This document shows, piece after piece, positions 46,701-55,327 of a stretch of DNA of 64,000 bases. The translations under genes and the position numbers were made by a program. Source of the stretch: Deltaproteobacteria bacterium (lineage in GTDB: Bacteria > Myxococcota > B64-G9). Below the pieces are notes generated by a model. The model saw nothing but the letters and a program-made list of their open reading frames with translations, did no database searches and had not been told where the DNA came from. Every line of letters begins with the position of its first letter. The first letter of the stretch is position 1. Where the stretch lies: contig JAFDKH010000006.1 of assembly GCA_019307065.1 (NCBI GenBank), forward strand, positions 1-64,000, given 5' to 3'.

Positions 46701-47026
46701 GCTACATCGAAGTCGCCAATCGGACTGGAGGCATTTTCGTGTCGATCTGCACCTCCAACTGGGCCCAGTCTTTGCAAAGCCTGGGGTTGGACGCCTTCGC
46801 CGCCATCCGTGAATTCCCCTTGTCGCGGCCGGCGGATTCGAATTCGATTGTCGTGACCGTCAATGGTTCCACTGTTCCCAAGGCGAGTTGCAATGATTGT
46901 GATGCCTGCCACGACGGCTGGGTCTACTATCCCGACACAAACACGATTTGTTTCGGAGCCAACTACGTGCCCGAGATGGGCGATGTGATCAACGTCAGTT
47001 ACACGGCCGAGTGCATTATTCCCTGA
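43775..47026 (+). CDS. ASH-repeat (choice-of-anchor) and VWA-domain surface protein, copy 2
   Basis: The 1083-residue paralog of the upstream gene shares the same order: signal (AVNC, again Asn before Cys), ASH-type domains, VWA domain with DNSGSM, and a C-terminal domain with REFPLSRPA. Similarity is strongest in the VWA and last domain, weaker in the first ASH repeats, so the duplication is not recent. AGGAGG precedes the ATG. It lies 36 nt after copy 1 and probably shares its sigma-54 transcript. Function in adhesion or surface display is inferred from domains. Confidence 0.88.
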   Translation: MKPNRAILFLSALMLFLVAVNCECDDGGGVETAAPNVDRFHVGDSETPLPIDQFSDTPESGELSIDFGLIDVDTIGRKYLFFRNGGKSDLILSNVEMNAGSSADFMVACNKAGIFSDCPITGGETLAIPSGADLVFQVSYAPKDVGLDSGSFVIQLNVPDHKTITVNLNGEGVTPEVKVCITECIGDQNGAACMAGTEICNDAVAPDDLQMPFGEVDMDTTLRRHVVITNQGDRPLQISGLSFSTGDFNQFQIDKNGQDLPGILPVGQQAEIFVIYDPGTGGAHSCALKIVSNDVNEREIRVQLSGLAMAPRVCPSPLFLDFGNVASGETLVKTFEVKNCGLLDLNLMNVAMNIDSSSDFTLLNLPGLPLNLPPDQVVNIEVQYAPPSQGTDHGGVDLFSNDPASNPGNNLTGTVALSGQSIPRACDIQATPFAISFGGVVVNGDQTVDLIISNQGTDTCILNDAAITANSANNEFEIVSQPSANTNFDPGDTLVIQVKYHPINLGSDVGTLTLYGNDKDASEIPVDLNGSGVDSAVCDLRVTPTSQNFGMIKVNNTQAAAVVLENRGQEVCSITRLELKQSAMQPGNLEITSNHSLPITLVGGASTQVEITFAPDHPGDHKSYLWLNANDPDLQIGGIDCIWNKGAAIAMGEACISIKGSSAEGTIAVVPAELDFGVVTVGCASPELHVTVYNLGGIALNISSIYLADPGGPFQIRSAPNTPTVINPGSDIELRLRYVPPDTNTHHSTLYIESDASNAPLFGVPLYGRGTNITDQTDVFHQPDQVKSDVLFVIDNSGSMSEEQSDLINNFDSFINHAITLDVDFHIGVITTEVNDAETGQGSPSRDIYPGVLVHPSSRPKIITNTTPNLTDAFTDNANVGTCCSDEQEAGLEAAWMALSPGYIDDPAKNGGFLREDAKLYIILLSDEQDQSAGDPDFYVDFFSSIKGYRNTERMAVSAIVGDSPSGCATADNGSRYIEVANRTGGIFVSICTSNWAQSLQSLGLDAFAAIREFPLSRPADSNSIVVTVNGSTVPKASCNDCDACHDGWVYYPDTNTICFGANYVPEMGDVINVSYTAECIIP

Positions 47027-47098
47027 TTATCCTCTTGTCACTTTGACCCTGAGCTTCAAGGCCGGAGGGTTTTAACCTCTGCCGTTGTGGAGGCGCGC

Positions 47099-48766
47099 AT
47101 GAAAACCAATGATCAAAATTCCAGCCTGAGCCGCAAATTGCTAACCGGCAGTTTGCTGCTATTTTGCGCCAGTCTGCTCTGTGCGCCCAGCTGTCAGGAG
47201 AAACCGGCCGATTCGCGCCCTGCCGCGAAGGAGAAAAAAGCAGCTGCCGAAAACAAGCCTCCCAAGACGGCTCCTTCGGCAGCGGTTTTTTTGCCACAGG
47301 TAGCCGGCGGATTTTATCCGGCCGATGCGGGTGATTTGAAAAGTTTGCTCAGCCGGCAACTCGAAGCTGCCACACCCGCTGCCGCTAAAGTCAAAGGCGA
47401 TCTGCTGGGGATCTTCGTGCCGCATGCCGGCTACCGCTACTCGGGCCCGGTTGCCGCGCAGGCCTTTGCCGCCTTACATGGGCGAAAGTACGAACGGGTT
47501 GTCGTGTTGGGCCCGGCCCACCGCAGAAACTTCGCGCAGCCGGCTTTGCTGGACGCGAGTGCCTACCGAACACCCCTGGGAGATATTCCGATCGATCGGT
47601 CTGCCATAAAACGTCTGGCTGCCAGCGGAGCGGCCAGGGTCGACGAATCCAAGTTCAGAGACGAGCATGCTCTCGAAGTCGAGTTGCCTTTTCTGCAGGC
47701 CAGCCTTGCGGATTTTAAACTGGTACCGATAATGATCTCACGGGCCGACCCGGCCGCGACTTTGAAACTGGCCCGGGCTCTGAACGATATTTTTCCATCG
47801 AAAGACACTTTGTTTGTCGCCAGCACGGACATGTCGCATGACTTCCCCTACGAAGTCGCGGTTGCCATGGACAAAAACGCGATCCGTTTGATCAAGGCCC
47901 TGGACTCGAAAGGTTTGCAGGCCGCCTATCAAGAGTATCGCCGAGCTGGAATGGGAGTGAAACTGAACAAAGACGGCCGGCCCGAACCCAATTGCGCCCA
48001 GCTGTGCGGAATGGGCCCGGTTTTGACCCTGTTGGAGTTGGCCCGCATGCACCCGGCCGCCAAAGTCGAAATCCTGGATGTGCGCAACTCGGGCGATATC
48101 GTCGGCGACAAGAGCAGCCGCATCGTCGGCTACTTTTCAGCCACCGTAAGTTTAGAAAAGCCCAGGCCGGCTGCCAAGAAGAAGACCTCGGGCTCGACCG
48201 GCGACTTCCTGAACCAAGAGGAAAAACAGGCGTTATTGAAGATTGCACGAACTACCCTGGAAGTTTACTTAGACAGTAAAGAAGTGAAGGACTTCGAGCC
48301 GACTTTGCCCAAGCTAAAAGAGCCCGGGGCCGCTTTTGTAACCTTGAAAAAACACGGCCGGCTCAAAGGCTGCATCGGTTACATGGAACCCGTCGATCCT
48401 TTGTGGAAAATGATTCGCGATCGAGTCATTGACGCTGCCGTGCATGATTCACGCTTTAAGCCGGTAACCAAAGAAGAGCTAAAAGACATCACCATCGAAA
48501 TCTCGGTTCTCTCGCCGCGGGTCTTGGTCAAAGACCCGCTCAAAGAGATTGTGATCGGCCGCGACGGAGCCTGGCTGGAGATCGGCCGGTCGCGAGGCGT
48601 CTTTTTGCCGCAGGTCCCGGTCGAGCAGCACTGGGATACGGTTGAGATCTATCTGGACCACCTGTGCCGCAAAGCCCGCGTCAACCAGCCCGGTTGCTGG
48701 AAATCGGCCGAGGCCCGCCTTCAGCGCTTTACCGCCCTGGTATTTTCAGAGGCTGGGCACGAATAG
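47099..48766 (+). CDS. Exported MEMO-AMMECR1 fusion protein
   Basis: From ATG 47099 the 555-residue product has a signal ending CAPSC, a Lys/Ala/Pro linker, a MEMO domain (about 60-350; VPHAGYRYSG, VLGPAH, DEHALEVELPF, STDMSHD) and an AMMECR1 domain (about 370-550; LKGCIGY, HDSRFKPV, ISVLSP). Together these are parts A and B of the AmmeMemoRadiSam system. Part S, a radical SAM enzyme, is not seen here. Known members are usually cytoplasmic, so a predicted lipoprotein form is unusual. GGAGG at 47089-47093 fits ATG 47099 rather than the in-frame GTG at 47087. Confidence 0.9.
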   Translation: MKTNDQNSSLSRKLLTGSLLLFCASLLCAPSCQEKPADSRPAAKEKKAAAENKPPKTAPSAAVFLPQVAGGFYPADAGDLKSLLSRQLEAATPAAAKVKGDLLGIFVPHAGYRYSGPVAAQAFAALHGRKYERVVVLGPAHRRNFAQPALLDASAYRTPLGDIPIDRSAIKRLAASGAARVDESKFRDEHALEVELPFLQASLADFKLVPIMISRADPAATLKLARALNDIFPSKDTLFVASTDMSHDFPYEVAVAMDKNAIRLIKALDSKGLQAAYQEYRRAGMGVKLNKDGRPEPNCAQLCGMGPVLTLLELARMHPAAKVEILDVRNSGDIVGDKSSRIVGYFSATVSLEKPRPAAKKKTSGSTGDFLNQEEKQALLKIARTTLEVYLDSKEVKDFEPTLPKLKEPGAAFVTLKKHGRLKGCIGYMEPVDPLWKMIRDRVIDAAVHDSRFKPVTKEELKDITIEISVLSPRVLVKDPLKEIVIGRDGAWLEIGRSRGVFLPQVPVEQHWDTVEIYLDHLCRKARVNQPGCWKSAEARLQRFTALVFSEAGHE

Positions 48767-48797
48767 AAAAGCGTATCTGTTTTCGTGTTCGACCTAA

Positions 48798-49859
48798 CTA
48801 AGGGCTCACGTAACTCTCGAGGTCTTGGTATTTCGAGCAGGCATTTTGAAAAGGTGTTGCCCAATCACCGGTGAAGTTGGTGTTGTTCAATACCTCGATG
48901 TGCAGGTGCGGGCCGTAGGAGTAGCCCAGGTCTCCCATCTCGGCGATCTTTTGGCCCTTGGTTACGCAATCGCCGACTGAAACATTGGCCGAGCGGTTGT
49001 GACCGTAGGTGGAGTAGAACCCCGGGCTGTGCTTGACGATTATCGCGTATGGTCCCCGGCCGATAGTCGGGCCGTCGAGCCACATCGGGCCGATGTAAAC
49101 GACTTTGCCGGAGGCGATAGACACAATGCGTTCACCGTTGGTGCCGCAAATGTCTGTGCCGGTGTGGAACCCGCAGGTTTGATAGTCGACCGGTACGCCG
49201 AAGGCCTGGCATACCCAGTGAATGTTCGGGCAGGGCCATGTAAAACTTGTCGGCTTGGCGCCCTCTCCGCAGGGGGGCGTATCGGTCACGCAGATGTTGT
49301 CTTCGCAGAGGGGAAAGTCCTCCAGGGTGCAGTGGGCGTCGGTTCGGCAGGCGACACAGCTTTGCTCCAGGCAGTAGGGCTGGGAGGCCTCAGTGCACTC
49401 CTGATCGGTCAGGCAACCGGAAGTGCGGCAGGTTCCCTGTAGGCATAGTGGTTGGGCCTGGTCCGTACAGTGTGCGTCTGCGCGGCATTCAACGCAGGTA
49501 TTGGTCAGACAATAGGGTCTGTCCAGGGTCGTGCAGTCTTCGTCCTGGGTGCACCCGCTTTGGACACAGCTACCGGCCTGGCATGTGAATATACCGGTTT
49601 GCGGACAGTCACCGTCGTCTCGACAGGCAACACAACGGCTGTCAACACACCAGGCTTGGCCGGATTCGGTGCACTCATTGTCGCTGATGCAACCGGTCGA
49701 GATCGGAACACAAACCGCCTCCAGGCAGTGGTACCGGAGAGGATCGGGACAATCGGCGGGCGTGGTACATTTTGTTGGCGCCCCGCCGGAGCAACTCACT
49801 TGTGCCAGGATCAGCACAGCGACGGTCAGGCTCAAGATGACAACAGCCTTGGTTCTCAT
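48798..49859 (-). CDS. Cys-repeat M23 peptidase, exported
   Basis: The 353-residue product has an export signal ending QVSC, possibly a lipoprotein. Several repeats of about 23 residues follow (about 30-205), each with Cys-x-x-D-x-x-C and YCLxxxC patterns, a Dickkopf-like or disulfide-rich module. The C-terminal LytM/M23 domain keeps both zinc motifs (HTGTD and HLHIEV), so activity against peptidoglycan is plausible. The ATG at 49859 is chosen because AAGGAG lies just before it. The FG-GAP gene begins 26 nt away on the same strand. Confidence 0.85.
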   Translation of the reverse strand: MRTKAVVILSLTVAVLILAQVSCSGGAPTKCTTPADCPDPLRYHCLEAVCVPISTGCISDNECTESGQAWCVDSRCVACRDDGDCPQTGIFTCQAGSCVQSGCTQDEDCTTLDRPYCLTNTCVECRADAHCTDQAQPLCLQGTCRTSGCLTDQECTEASQPYCLEQSCVACRTDAHCTLEDFPLCEDNICVTDTPPCGEGAKPTSFTWPCPNIHWVCQAFGVPVDYQTCGFHTGTDICGTNGERIVSIASGKVVYIGPMWLDGPTIGRGPYAIIVKHSPGFYSTYGHNRSANVSVGDCVTKGQKIAEMGDLGYSYGPHLHIEVLNNTNFTGDWATPFQNACSKYQDLESYVSP

Positions 49860-49885
49860 CTTAGCTCCTTTTTGCAGACTACGAA

Positions 49886-51379
49886 TCAGTAACAAACCTT
49901 ATCTGCCAGCAAAACTTCGATCTTGTCGGTAACAGAAGTCGATGCTGCCAGATCGGCGAAGCCGTCTCCGTTCAGATCGCGAGCCACTATTCCGCTGGGC
50001 CGGCCTGAAACCGGATATTGCACCGCGGAGGCAAAACCCCCGCCTTCAACAGCAAACATTACACTGATGCTGTCGGTCAGGAAATTTGCCACGGCTAGAT
50101 CGAGCAACCCGTCTGAATTGAAATCAGCCGCCGCGGCGGTCCGCGGTTCACCGTTTGGTTCGGTGGTGAAGGCCAGCGGGGCTGCCAGGCTGCCGTCGCT
50201 GTTTCCGCGCAGCAAGCTCACCGAGTGAGCGTAGCGGTTGACGCTGACGATATCGTTGTGGCCGTCACGGTTGAAATCGTTAATAAGCAGATGGGTGCAG
50301 CCTTGCCCGGCATCGAAATCCGCCCGTGCTCCCAGAGATCCGTCCGGCTGTGCCAACCATACACTTGCAGTGTTGGCCGTGCGGTTGGCGGCAACAACGT
50401 CCAGCCGACCGTCAGCGTTCAGGTCACCCAACGCGACCCAAACGGGTTCGGCTGCTCCGGGCAGGGTGCTTTCAACCACAAAGCCACCGTCCCCGTCCCC
50501 GGCCAGTATGATCAGTTGATTGCGTCCGTGGTCGGCAACGATCAGGTCAAGGTCTGTGTCTCCGTTCACGTCTCCGGCGGCAATGCCGAGTAGCGTACCG
50601 CCGACATCGATCAACTGGGCATTGGCAAAATCAAACTGGCCGGCCGCCAGGGTCTGGTTTTTCAAAATGGCCACCTTGCCGGTGAAGTCGGCGGCGGCGA
50701 TGTCCGTCAAACCGTTTGAATTAAAATCCGCCAGGGCCGTGACCCAGGGCCCGGAGCCGGCTGGAAAGCTCAGCGGCGAGCCGAAACTGCCGTTGCCCAG
50801 GTTTGGCAGCACCACGACCGAGGAGGCGTCATCCGAGCCCACTACGAGATCAAGGGCGCCGTCTCCGTCCAGGTCAGCGGAGTTGAGAAAGGCCGGGTCT
50901 TCCGGCCCGGTATACGGCTGGGCGACCCCGAAGGTGCCGGTCGGATCACAGCATTCTCCCTGGCGCGGCGTGTTTTCACATTGCCTGTCCCGGCAACTGT
51001 CGATCGTGCATGGATCATTGTCGTCGCAGTCCGCGTCCAAAGCGCAGCCTCCGTCACACTTAGTGTCCAATTCATCCGTCCAGCCGTCACAGTCATCATC
51101 CAGGTCGTTTTCGCAGGTGCCCGGGTGATCTTTGCCTTCGACTGAACAGCAACGATTTTGATTGCAGCAAAGACCGTCTATACAGGCCCACCCGGCGGGG
51201 CAGTCCAATTGCTGGCAATCAGCTAAGCGGCAGGTCTCATAGAAACATAAGAGCGTGCCTTCGCAATCCAGATCCGTCTGGCAGCTGTCTCCTTCTTTGG
51301 AAATAGACGAAAAGCAGCCGCCGCCCAGTAAAAAAACGAACAGGCAGCTTACCACAACGCACGAACTGGCAGATTTCAC
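49886..51379 (-). CDS. Seven-repeat FG-GAP lipoprotein
   Basis: The GTG-started 497-residue protein has a signal ending LGGGC, then a Cys-rich region (about 30-140) with LDDDCDGWTDE, a MopE-like motif shared with the repeat protein at 59264. Seven FG-GAP/VCBS repeats follow, each with DxNxDGxxDLxxA. Seven such repeats fit one integrin-like beta-propeller that binds calcium in each blade. It is probably displayed on the surface. AAGGAG precedes the start. It is cotranscribed with the M23 gene. Confidence 0.85.
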   Translation of the reverse strand: MKSASSCVVVSCLFVFLLGGGCFSSISKEGDSCQTDLDCEGTLLCFYETCRLADCQQLDCPAGWACIDGLCCNQNRCCSVEGKDHPGTCENDLDDDCDGWTDELDTKCDGGCALDADCDDNDPCTIDSCRDRQCENTPRQGECCDPTGTFGVAQPYTGPEDPAFLNSADLDGDGALDLVVGSDDASSVVVLPNLGNGSFGSPLSFPAGSGPWVTALADFNSNGLTDIAAADFTGKVAILKNQTLAAGQFDFANAQLIDVGGTLLGIAAGDVNGDTDLDLIVADHGRNQLIILAGDGDGGFVVESTLPGAAEPVWVALGDLNADGRLDVVAANRTANTASVWLAQPDGSLGARADFDAGQGCTHLLINDFNRDGHNDIVSVNRYAHSVSLLRGNSDGSLAAPLAFTTEPNGEPRTAAAADFNSDGLLDLAVANFLTDSISVMFAVEGGGFASAVQYPVSGRPSGIVARDLNGDGFADLAASTSVTDKIEVLLADKVCY

Positions 51380-51512
51380 GATAGTGCTCCTTGTTTTTCT
51401 TTGTCATTTGCAATAATAACTTACTAATGCAATTTAGTTAAGCATCGATGGAGCTTGACTATATCGAGAGCAGATCCTTGACGAAGCCAGATAACGGCTC
51501 GGAGGGAGTTTG

Positions 51513-52085
51513 ATGAAGAGAAACCCCGTTCTCTACATTCTGATCGCATTCGGCGCTCTTCTACTGCACCTTTTTTGGCGGGCCTTTCGCGACAGGTTGC
51601 GCCACGGCACTTATATAGAAGGACGCGAGGCGGGGCGTCGCGCCATCGAGACCTATCACGGCAAGTTCGTATTCGACCCGCGTAGTCGCAATATCCGTAT
51701 TAAAACACCCAAGGGGGGCCTGTTCCGCCTGGCCTATGATGACATAGTCTGTCTGAACTTCGAGAAGGGCTGGCAGCAAGCGACGATGTCCGAGTTCCTC
51801 TTCGAGGACTCCAGCATCTTAGACCTGAGCGGCAGGTACCGCGACCGCATGCACAGCTACAATGTCTTTATCAAGACCCGCAACGGGACGGTCCCATTTT
51901 TTACTGTCTCGCAGTACGAGGTGCGCGATTTTTTGGATTTCGTCACCCCCATCTTGCAGGGCATCCTGAAGCTGCTGCACCTTCGGCGCAATGTCCGCGA
52001 CTACGCCAACGAGATCCGCGACAAGGTAACGCAGGCCTTCGCCAGCGAGGGCATTCAACTCCAGCCCGGTCGCGACTGGATGTAG
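51513..52085 (+). CDS. Membrane-anchored protein of unknown function
   Basis: The 190-residue product has an N-terminal transmembrane helix (about 6-22), then a mostly beta cytoplasmic or periplasmic part (about 45-130) and a helical end. I do not recognise the family. The ATG at 51513 is preferred over TTG 51510 because GGAGGGAG lies shortly before. Neighbours give no clue: it stands alone between divergent and downstream operons. Confidence 0.6.
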   Translation: MKRNPVLYILIAFGALLLHLFWRAFRDRLRHGTYIEGREAGRRAIETYHGKFVFDPRSRNIRIKTPKGGLFRLAYDDIVCLNFEKGWQQATMSEFLFEDSSILDLSGRYRDRMHSYNVFIKTRNGTVPFFTVSQYEVRDFLDFVTPILQGILKLLHLRRNVRDYANEIRDKVTQAFASEGIQLQPGRDWM

Positions 52086-52193
52086 CTTTTTGCCACTCTT
52101 TCTAACTTGACAAATTGGTAAAATCTCGTTTTTAGTCAACTATGTTAAGAATTCCCAAAGCTTTCTTTTCTTTTAGTTACGAGGTGATTTGTC

Positions 52194-53003
52194 ATGAATC
52201 TTGAGACCGTTGTCTACGAGACAGACGAACAGGTGGGGATAGTCCGCCTCAATCGACCGGCGCGGATGAATGCCGTGATCGAGCAGATGTACCTGGACTT
52301 GCAGACCATAATGGACGAAGTTGCCAAGGATCCTAACGTACGGGTCTTGATCTTGACCGGTACTTCTTGGCAACGCGACCAGAAGACCAAACAGGCGTTT
52401 TGCGCCGGGGCCGATCTCAAGGAACACGCGGCGGGCAGTCGCTCAGCATGGCAGAAGCGCGAGTATATCATGCTGGCCCACGAGACCACGCGCCGGCTAC
52501 ACGATCTGAAAATGCCGGTAATCGCAGTCGTCAACGGACCGGCCAGGGGGGCCGGGACCGAAATGGCTCTTAATTGCGATTTCCTTTTCATGGCCGACGA
52601 GGCCAGCCTGGCCTTTAGCGAGACCGGCCTGGGTACCTTTGTGGGCGGTGGTGTTACCCGGCACCTGAGCCGGCTGATTGGCATGCAACTGGCCAAGTAC
52701 CTGGTATACTCGGGCGAGGTACTCAGCGGCAAGCAGGCCGTCGCTGTTGGATTGGCCTTGCGCTCATTCCCCATTGATCAACTGTTCCAGGAAAGTATGT
52801 CCTTCGCCCGCCGTCTTTCAAAGCGGGCGCCCGTTTCGATGGCCTTCGCCAAGGATCTGCTCCAGGCAGCACCGGGACGCGACTTGCGGACCGTTCTGCT
52901 GGCCGAGGCCGAGGCCATCCTGGCCTGCATGAACACGGCGGATTGGCACGAGGGCATCGCTTCATTCGCTGAAAAAAGAGAACCCGTTTTCGAGGGGAAG
53001 TGA
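52194..53003 (+). CDS. Enoyl-CoA hydratase/isomerase family protein
   Basis: The 269-residue crotonase-fold enzyme has the oxyanion-hole segments FCAGADLKEH (69-78) and GPARGAGTEMAL (115-126). Both catalytic glutamates of true hydratases have counterparts (Glu123 in GTEMALNCD and Glu143 in FSETGLG), so addition of water to a 2-enoyl-CoA is likely. GAGGTGA precedes the ATG. It overlaps or abuts the ADP-forming acyl-CoA synthetase gene, suggesting a two-gene unit for acyl-CoA breakdown with ATP gain. Confidence 0.9.
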   Translation: MNLETVVYETDEQVGIVRLNRPARMNAVIEQMYLDLQTIMDEVAKDPNVRVLILTGTSWQRDQKTKQAFCAGADLKEHAAGSRSAWQKREYIMLAHETTRRLHDLKMPVIAVVNGPARGAGTEMALNCDFLFMADEASLAFSETGLGTFVGGGVTRHLSRLIGMQLAKYLVYSGEVLSGKQAVAVGLALRSFPIDQLFQESMSFARRLSKRAPVSMAFAKDLLQAAPGRDLRTVLLAEAEAILACMNTADWHEGIASFAEKREPVFEGK

Positions 53004-53005
53004 CC

Positions 53006-55162
53006 ATGACACTCGAATGCGCCATGCGTGCCAAATCAGTTGCGGTAGTGGGGGCCTCCAGGACGGAGACCAAGCGAGGTTACCAGGCAATCAAGATACT
53101 TCTTGATGAAAAATTCGAAGGATGCATCTACCCGGTAAACCCAAAAGAAAAGAGCATCCTGGGCATCAAGTGCTACGAGAAAGTCTCCGATATAGAAGAC
53201 CCGGTCGAGATTGTCTTGATCACCACCCCGGCCGCCAGCATCCCGGCAATCTTAGAAGATTGCGGTATCAAAGGCGTCTGCGGGGCCGTCATCATCGCCG
53301 GCGGCTTTTCAGAGATCGGCCAGGACGGCAAGAAACTCGAAAGCGCGATGGTCGAGACAGCCCGCAAAAACGACATTCGCCTGATCGGCCCGAACACCTC
53401 GGGTATGATAAACGTAGCCAACCGTCTCAACCTGGTCGGTCTACGCAATGTGCCCCAGGGGGACATTGCCCTGCTCTCTCAGAGCGGCAACATGGCTTTA
53501 ACGCTAATTACCGAGGCGTCGATAAAAAGTTCGAAAGGGTTTTCCTACTACGTGGGAGTCGGCAACGAAGCCGATACCCATTTTCACGAGTATCTGAAGA
53601 TCTTCTTGGATGATCCCGAAACCAAGGTCATCTTGATGTACGTGGAAGGCATGCGCGACGGCCGGGCATTCTTGCAACAGGCCTATGAGACGACCCGACA
53701 TAAACCAGTCATCATGCTCAAGAGCGGGCGCTCGGCCACCGGGCAGCGCACGGCCGGTTCTCACACCGGTGCGCTGGCGGGTCTTTCCGAAGTAGCGCGA
53801 ACCGCCTTCAAGCGGGTCGGAGTCGTAATCGTGGAAAACTCCGACGAGATGTTTCCCGCGGCCGAGACGCTTTCGAGCCTGCCCCCCGTCAGAAACAATC
53901 GCATCGCCATCCTGGCCGACGGAGGCGGGCACGCCACCATCGCCGCCGATCTGCTCTCCGACGCAAACATCGACATTCCTACTCTGAGCGATAAAACACA
54001 GGACAAGCTGCGCGAGATTCTTCCGGCGGCGGCCGCGGTTAGCAATCCCGTCGACGTGGCCGGCGGAGCGGATGCTAACCCGCTCGTGTTTGCCAAGTGC
54101 GCCAAAATTTTGCTGCGTGACCCGCAAATCGGCGGGCTATTACTGGTTGGTCTGTTCGGTGGTTACGGCATCCGCTTCTCTAAGAGCCTCGCCTTCGAGG
54201 AAGAGGATGCGGCGCACCAGATGGGAAAGCTCGTGCGCACCACGAAAAAACCGATTGTGGTTCACTCCCTCTACAACTATGCCAAGCCGCATGCGCTCGA
54301 TCTGCTGCGCTACTACGGCATCACCGTCTACGACTCGCTGGAGATTGCCAGTAAGTGCATCGGTGTCCTGGCCGACCATGGCAACTTTCAAAATAGCTAC
54401 GAGGCCCAAACCAACTTTGTCTTTGACTGGGGGGCCAAGGCAAGGCGTGCAGGGAAGGACATCATTGAGTTGGCTCGCAGTGAGTGTCGCACGGTCCTGT
54501 TGGAGCACGAGGCCAGGAGCATGCTCGAACTGCACGGCGCCAAGTATGGCGTCTACCGGCTTGTCGACTCGGCCGACGAGGCAATCGAGGCGGCCGCCTC
54601 TATGGAAGGTCCGGTGGCGATGAAGATCGTCTCCCCTCAGATCTTGCACAAGAGCGAAGCCGGGGGTGTAAAGCTGAACCTCACAAGCGACGAAGATGTG
54701 CGTCGAGCCTACGAAGAAATCAGCGTCAGAGCACAAAAGTACGATCCGACAGCCGATATACGCGGAGTCCTGATCTCCCCAATGGCGCGCGAAGGACTGG
54801 AACTCATCGTTGGCACTAAAATCGACGATCAGTTCGGCCCGGTGATCATGTTTGGAATCGGCGGCATCATGGTGGAGATTCTCAAGGACGTCTCGTTTCG
54901 CGTAATGCCGTTGACGAACCGCGAGGCGCGCTTGATGATCGACGACATTCGCTCCGTGGCCCTGCTTGACGGTTACCGCGGCCGACCGCCCGTAGGTAGA
55001 AAGGCACTCCGCAAGTTGCTGCTGACCGTCTCGGAAGTAGTCGAGGCCTATCCGGACATCCACGAGATGGATCTCAACCCGGTTATCGCCTACCAGGACG
55101 GGATCGAGATCGTCGATGCGCGCATCCTGCTCAAGGCGCCTGATTTGTGTGCTAATACCTGA
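53006..55162 (+). CDS. Acyl-CoA synthetase (ADP-forming), fused alpha-beta type
   Basis: The roughly 718-residue enzyme would convert an acyl-CoA, ADP and phosphate to acid, CoA and ATP. CoA-binding and succinyl-CoA-ligase-like domains (about 1-450) carry the phosphorylated-histidine motif in GSHTGALAG (His253), and an ATP-grasp domain follows (about 480-715). ATG 53006 is used; GTG 53000 would overlap the hydratase stop. GAGGGG lies 9 nt before 53006. Energy-saving acyl-CoA use is inferred from its coupling to the hydratase. Confidence 0.9.
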   Translation: MTLECAMRAKSVAVVGASRTETKRGYQAIKILLDEKFEGCIYPVNPKEKSILGIKCYEKVSDIEDPVEIVLITTPAASIPAILEDCGIKGVCGAVIIAGGFSEIGQDGKKLESAMVETARKNDIRLIGPNTSGMINVANRLNLVGLRNVPQGDIALLSQSGNMALTLITEASIKSSKGFSYYVGVGNEADTHFHEYLKIFLDDPETKVILMYVEGMRDGRAFLQQAYETTRHKPVIMLKSGRSATGQRTAGSHTGALAGLSEVARTAFKRVGVVIVENSDEMFPAAETLSSLPPVRNNRIAILADGGGHATIAADLLSDANIDIPTLSDKTQDKLREILPAAAAVSNPVDVAGGADANPLVFAKCAKILLRDPQIGGLLLVGLFGGYGIRFSKSLAFEEEDAAHQMGKLVRTTKKPIVVHSLYNYAKPHALDLLRYYGITVYDSLEIASKCIGVLADHGNFQNSYEAQTNFVFDWGAKARRAGKDIIELARSECRTVLLEHEARSMLELHGAKYGVYRLVDSADEAIEAAASMEGPVAMKIVSPQILHKSEAGGVKLNLTSDEDVRRAYEEISVRAQKYDPTADIRGVLISPMAREGLELIVGTKIDDQFGPVIMFGIGGIMVEILKDVSFRVMPLTNREARLMIDDIRSVALLDGYRGRPPVGRKALRKLLLTVSEVVEAYPDIHEMDLNPVIAYQDGIEIVDARILLKAPDLCANT

Positions 55163-55171
55163 GACGGTTAA

Positions 55172-55281
55172 TTCACTCCTGAGCGAGGCTCTGTGGTGGA
55201 GTGGCAGTGAAGCAAAAAGTGTGCGCGGCACGATCTGGCCGGTCTTGACAAGTGGGCACCATTTCTTACACAGTCTCGGGT
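55172..55281 (+). pseudogene. Relic resembling the TPR region of the 62.2-kb gene
   Basis: Thirty of 37 bases at 55172-55208 match 62741-62777 in the TPR part of the TPR-FGE gene. In one frame both read SLLxExLWxSGxE. The frame here is open to a TAA at 55279-55281 but lacks the rest of the repeat, a start and other recognisable parts. I take it as a degraded gene fragment, with chance similarity not excluded. Confidence 0.45.
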
Positions 55282-55327
55282 AAGTTCGAAGTGAGTGCCA
55301 TTCATTCCAAGCGAAAGAGGTGTGCCC

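Noticed and set aside
52107..52135. TTGACA before the enoyl-CoA hydratase as a full promoter
   Set aside because: The -35 is perfect but the hexamer 17 nt later (TTTTAG) matches only three of six bases.
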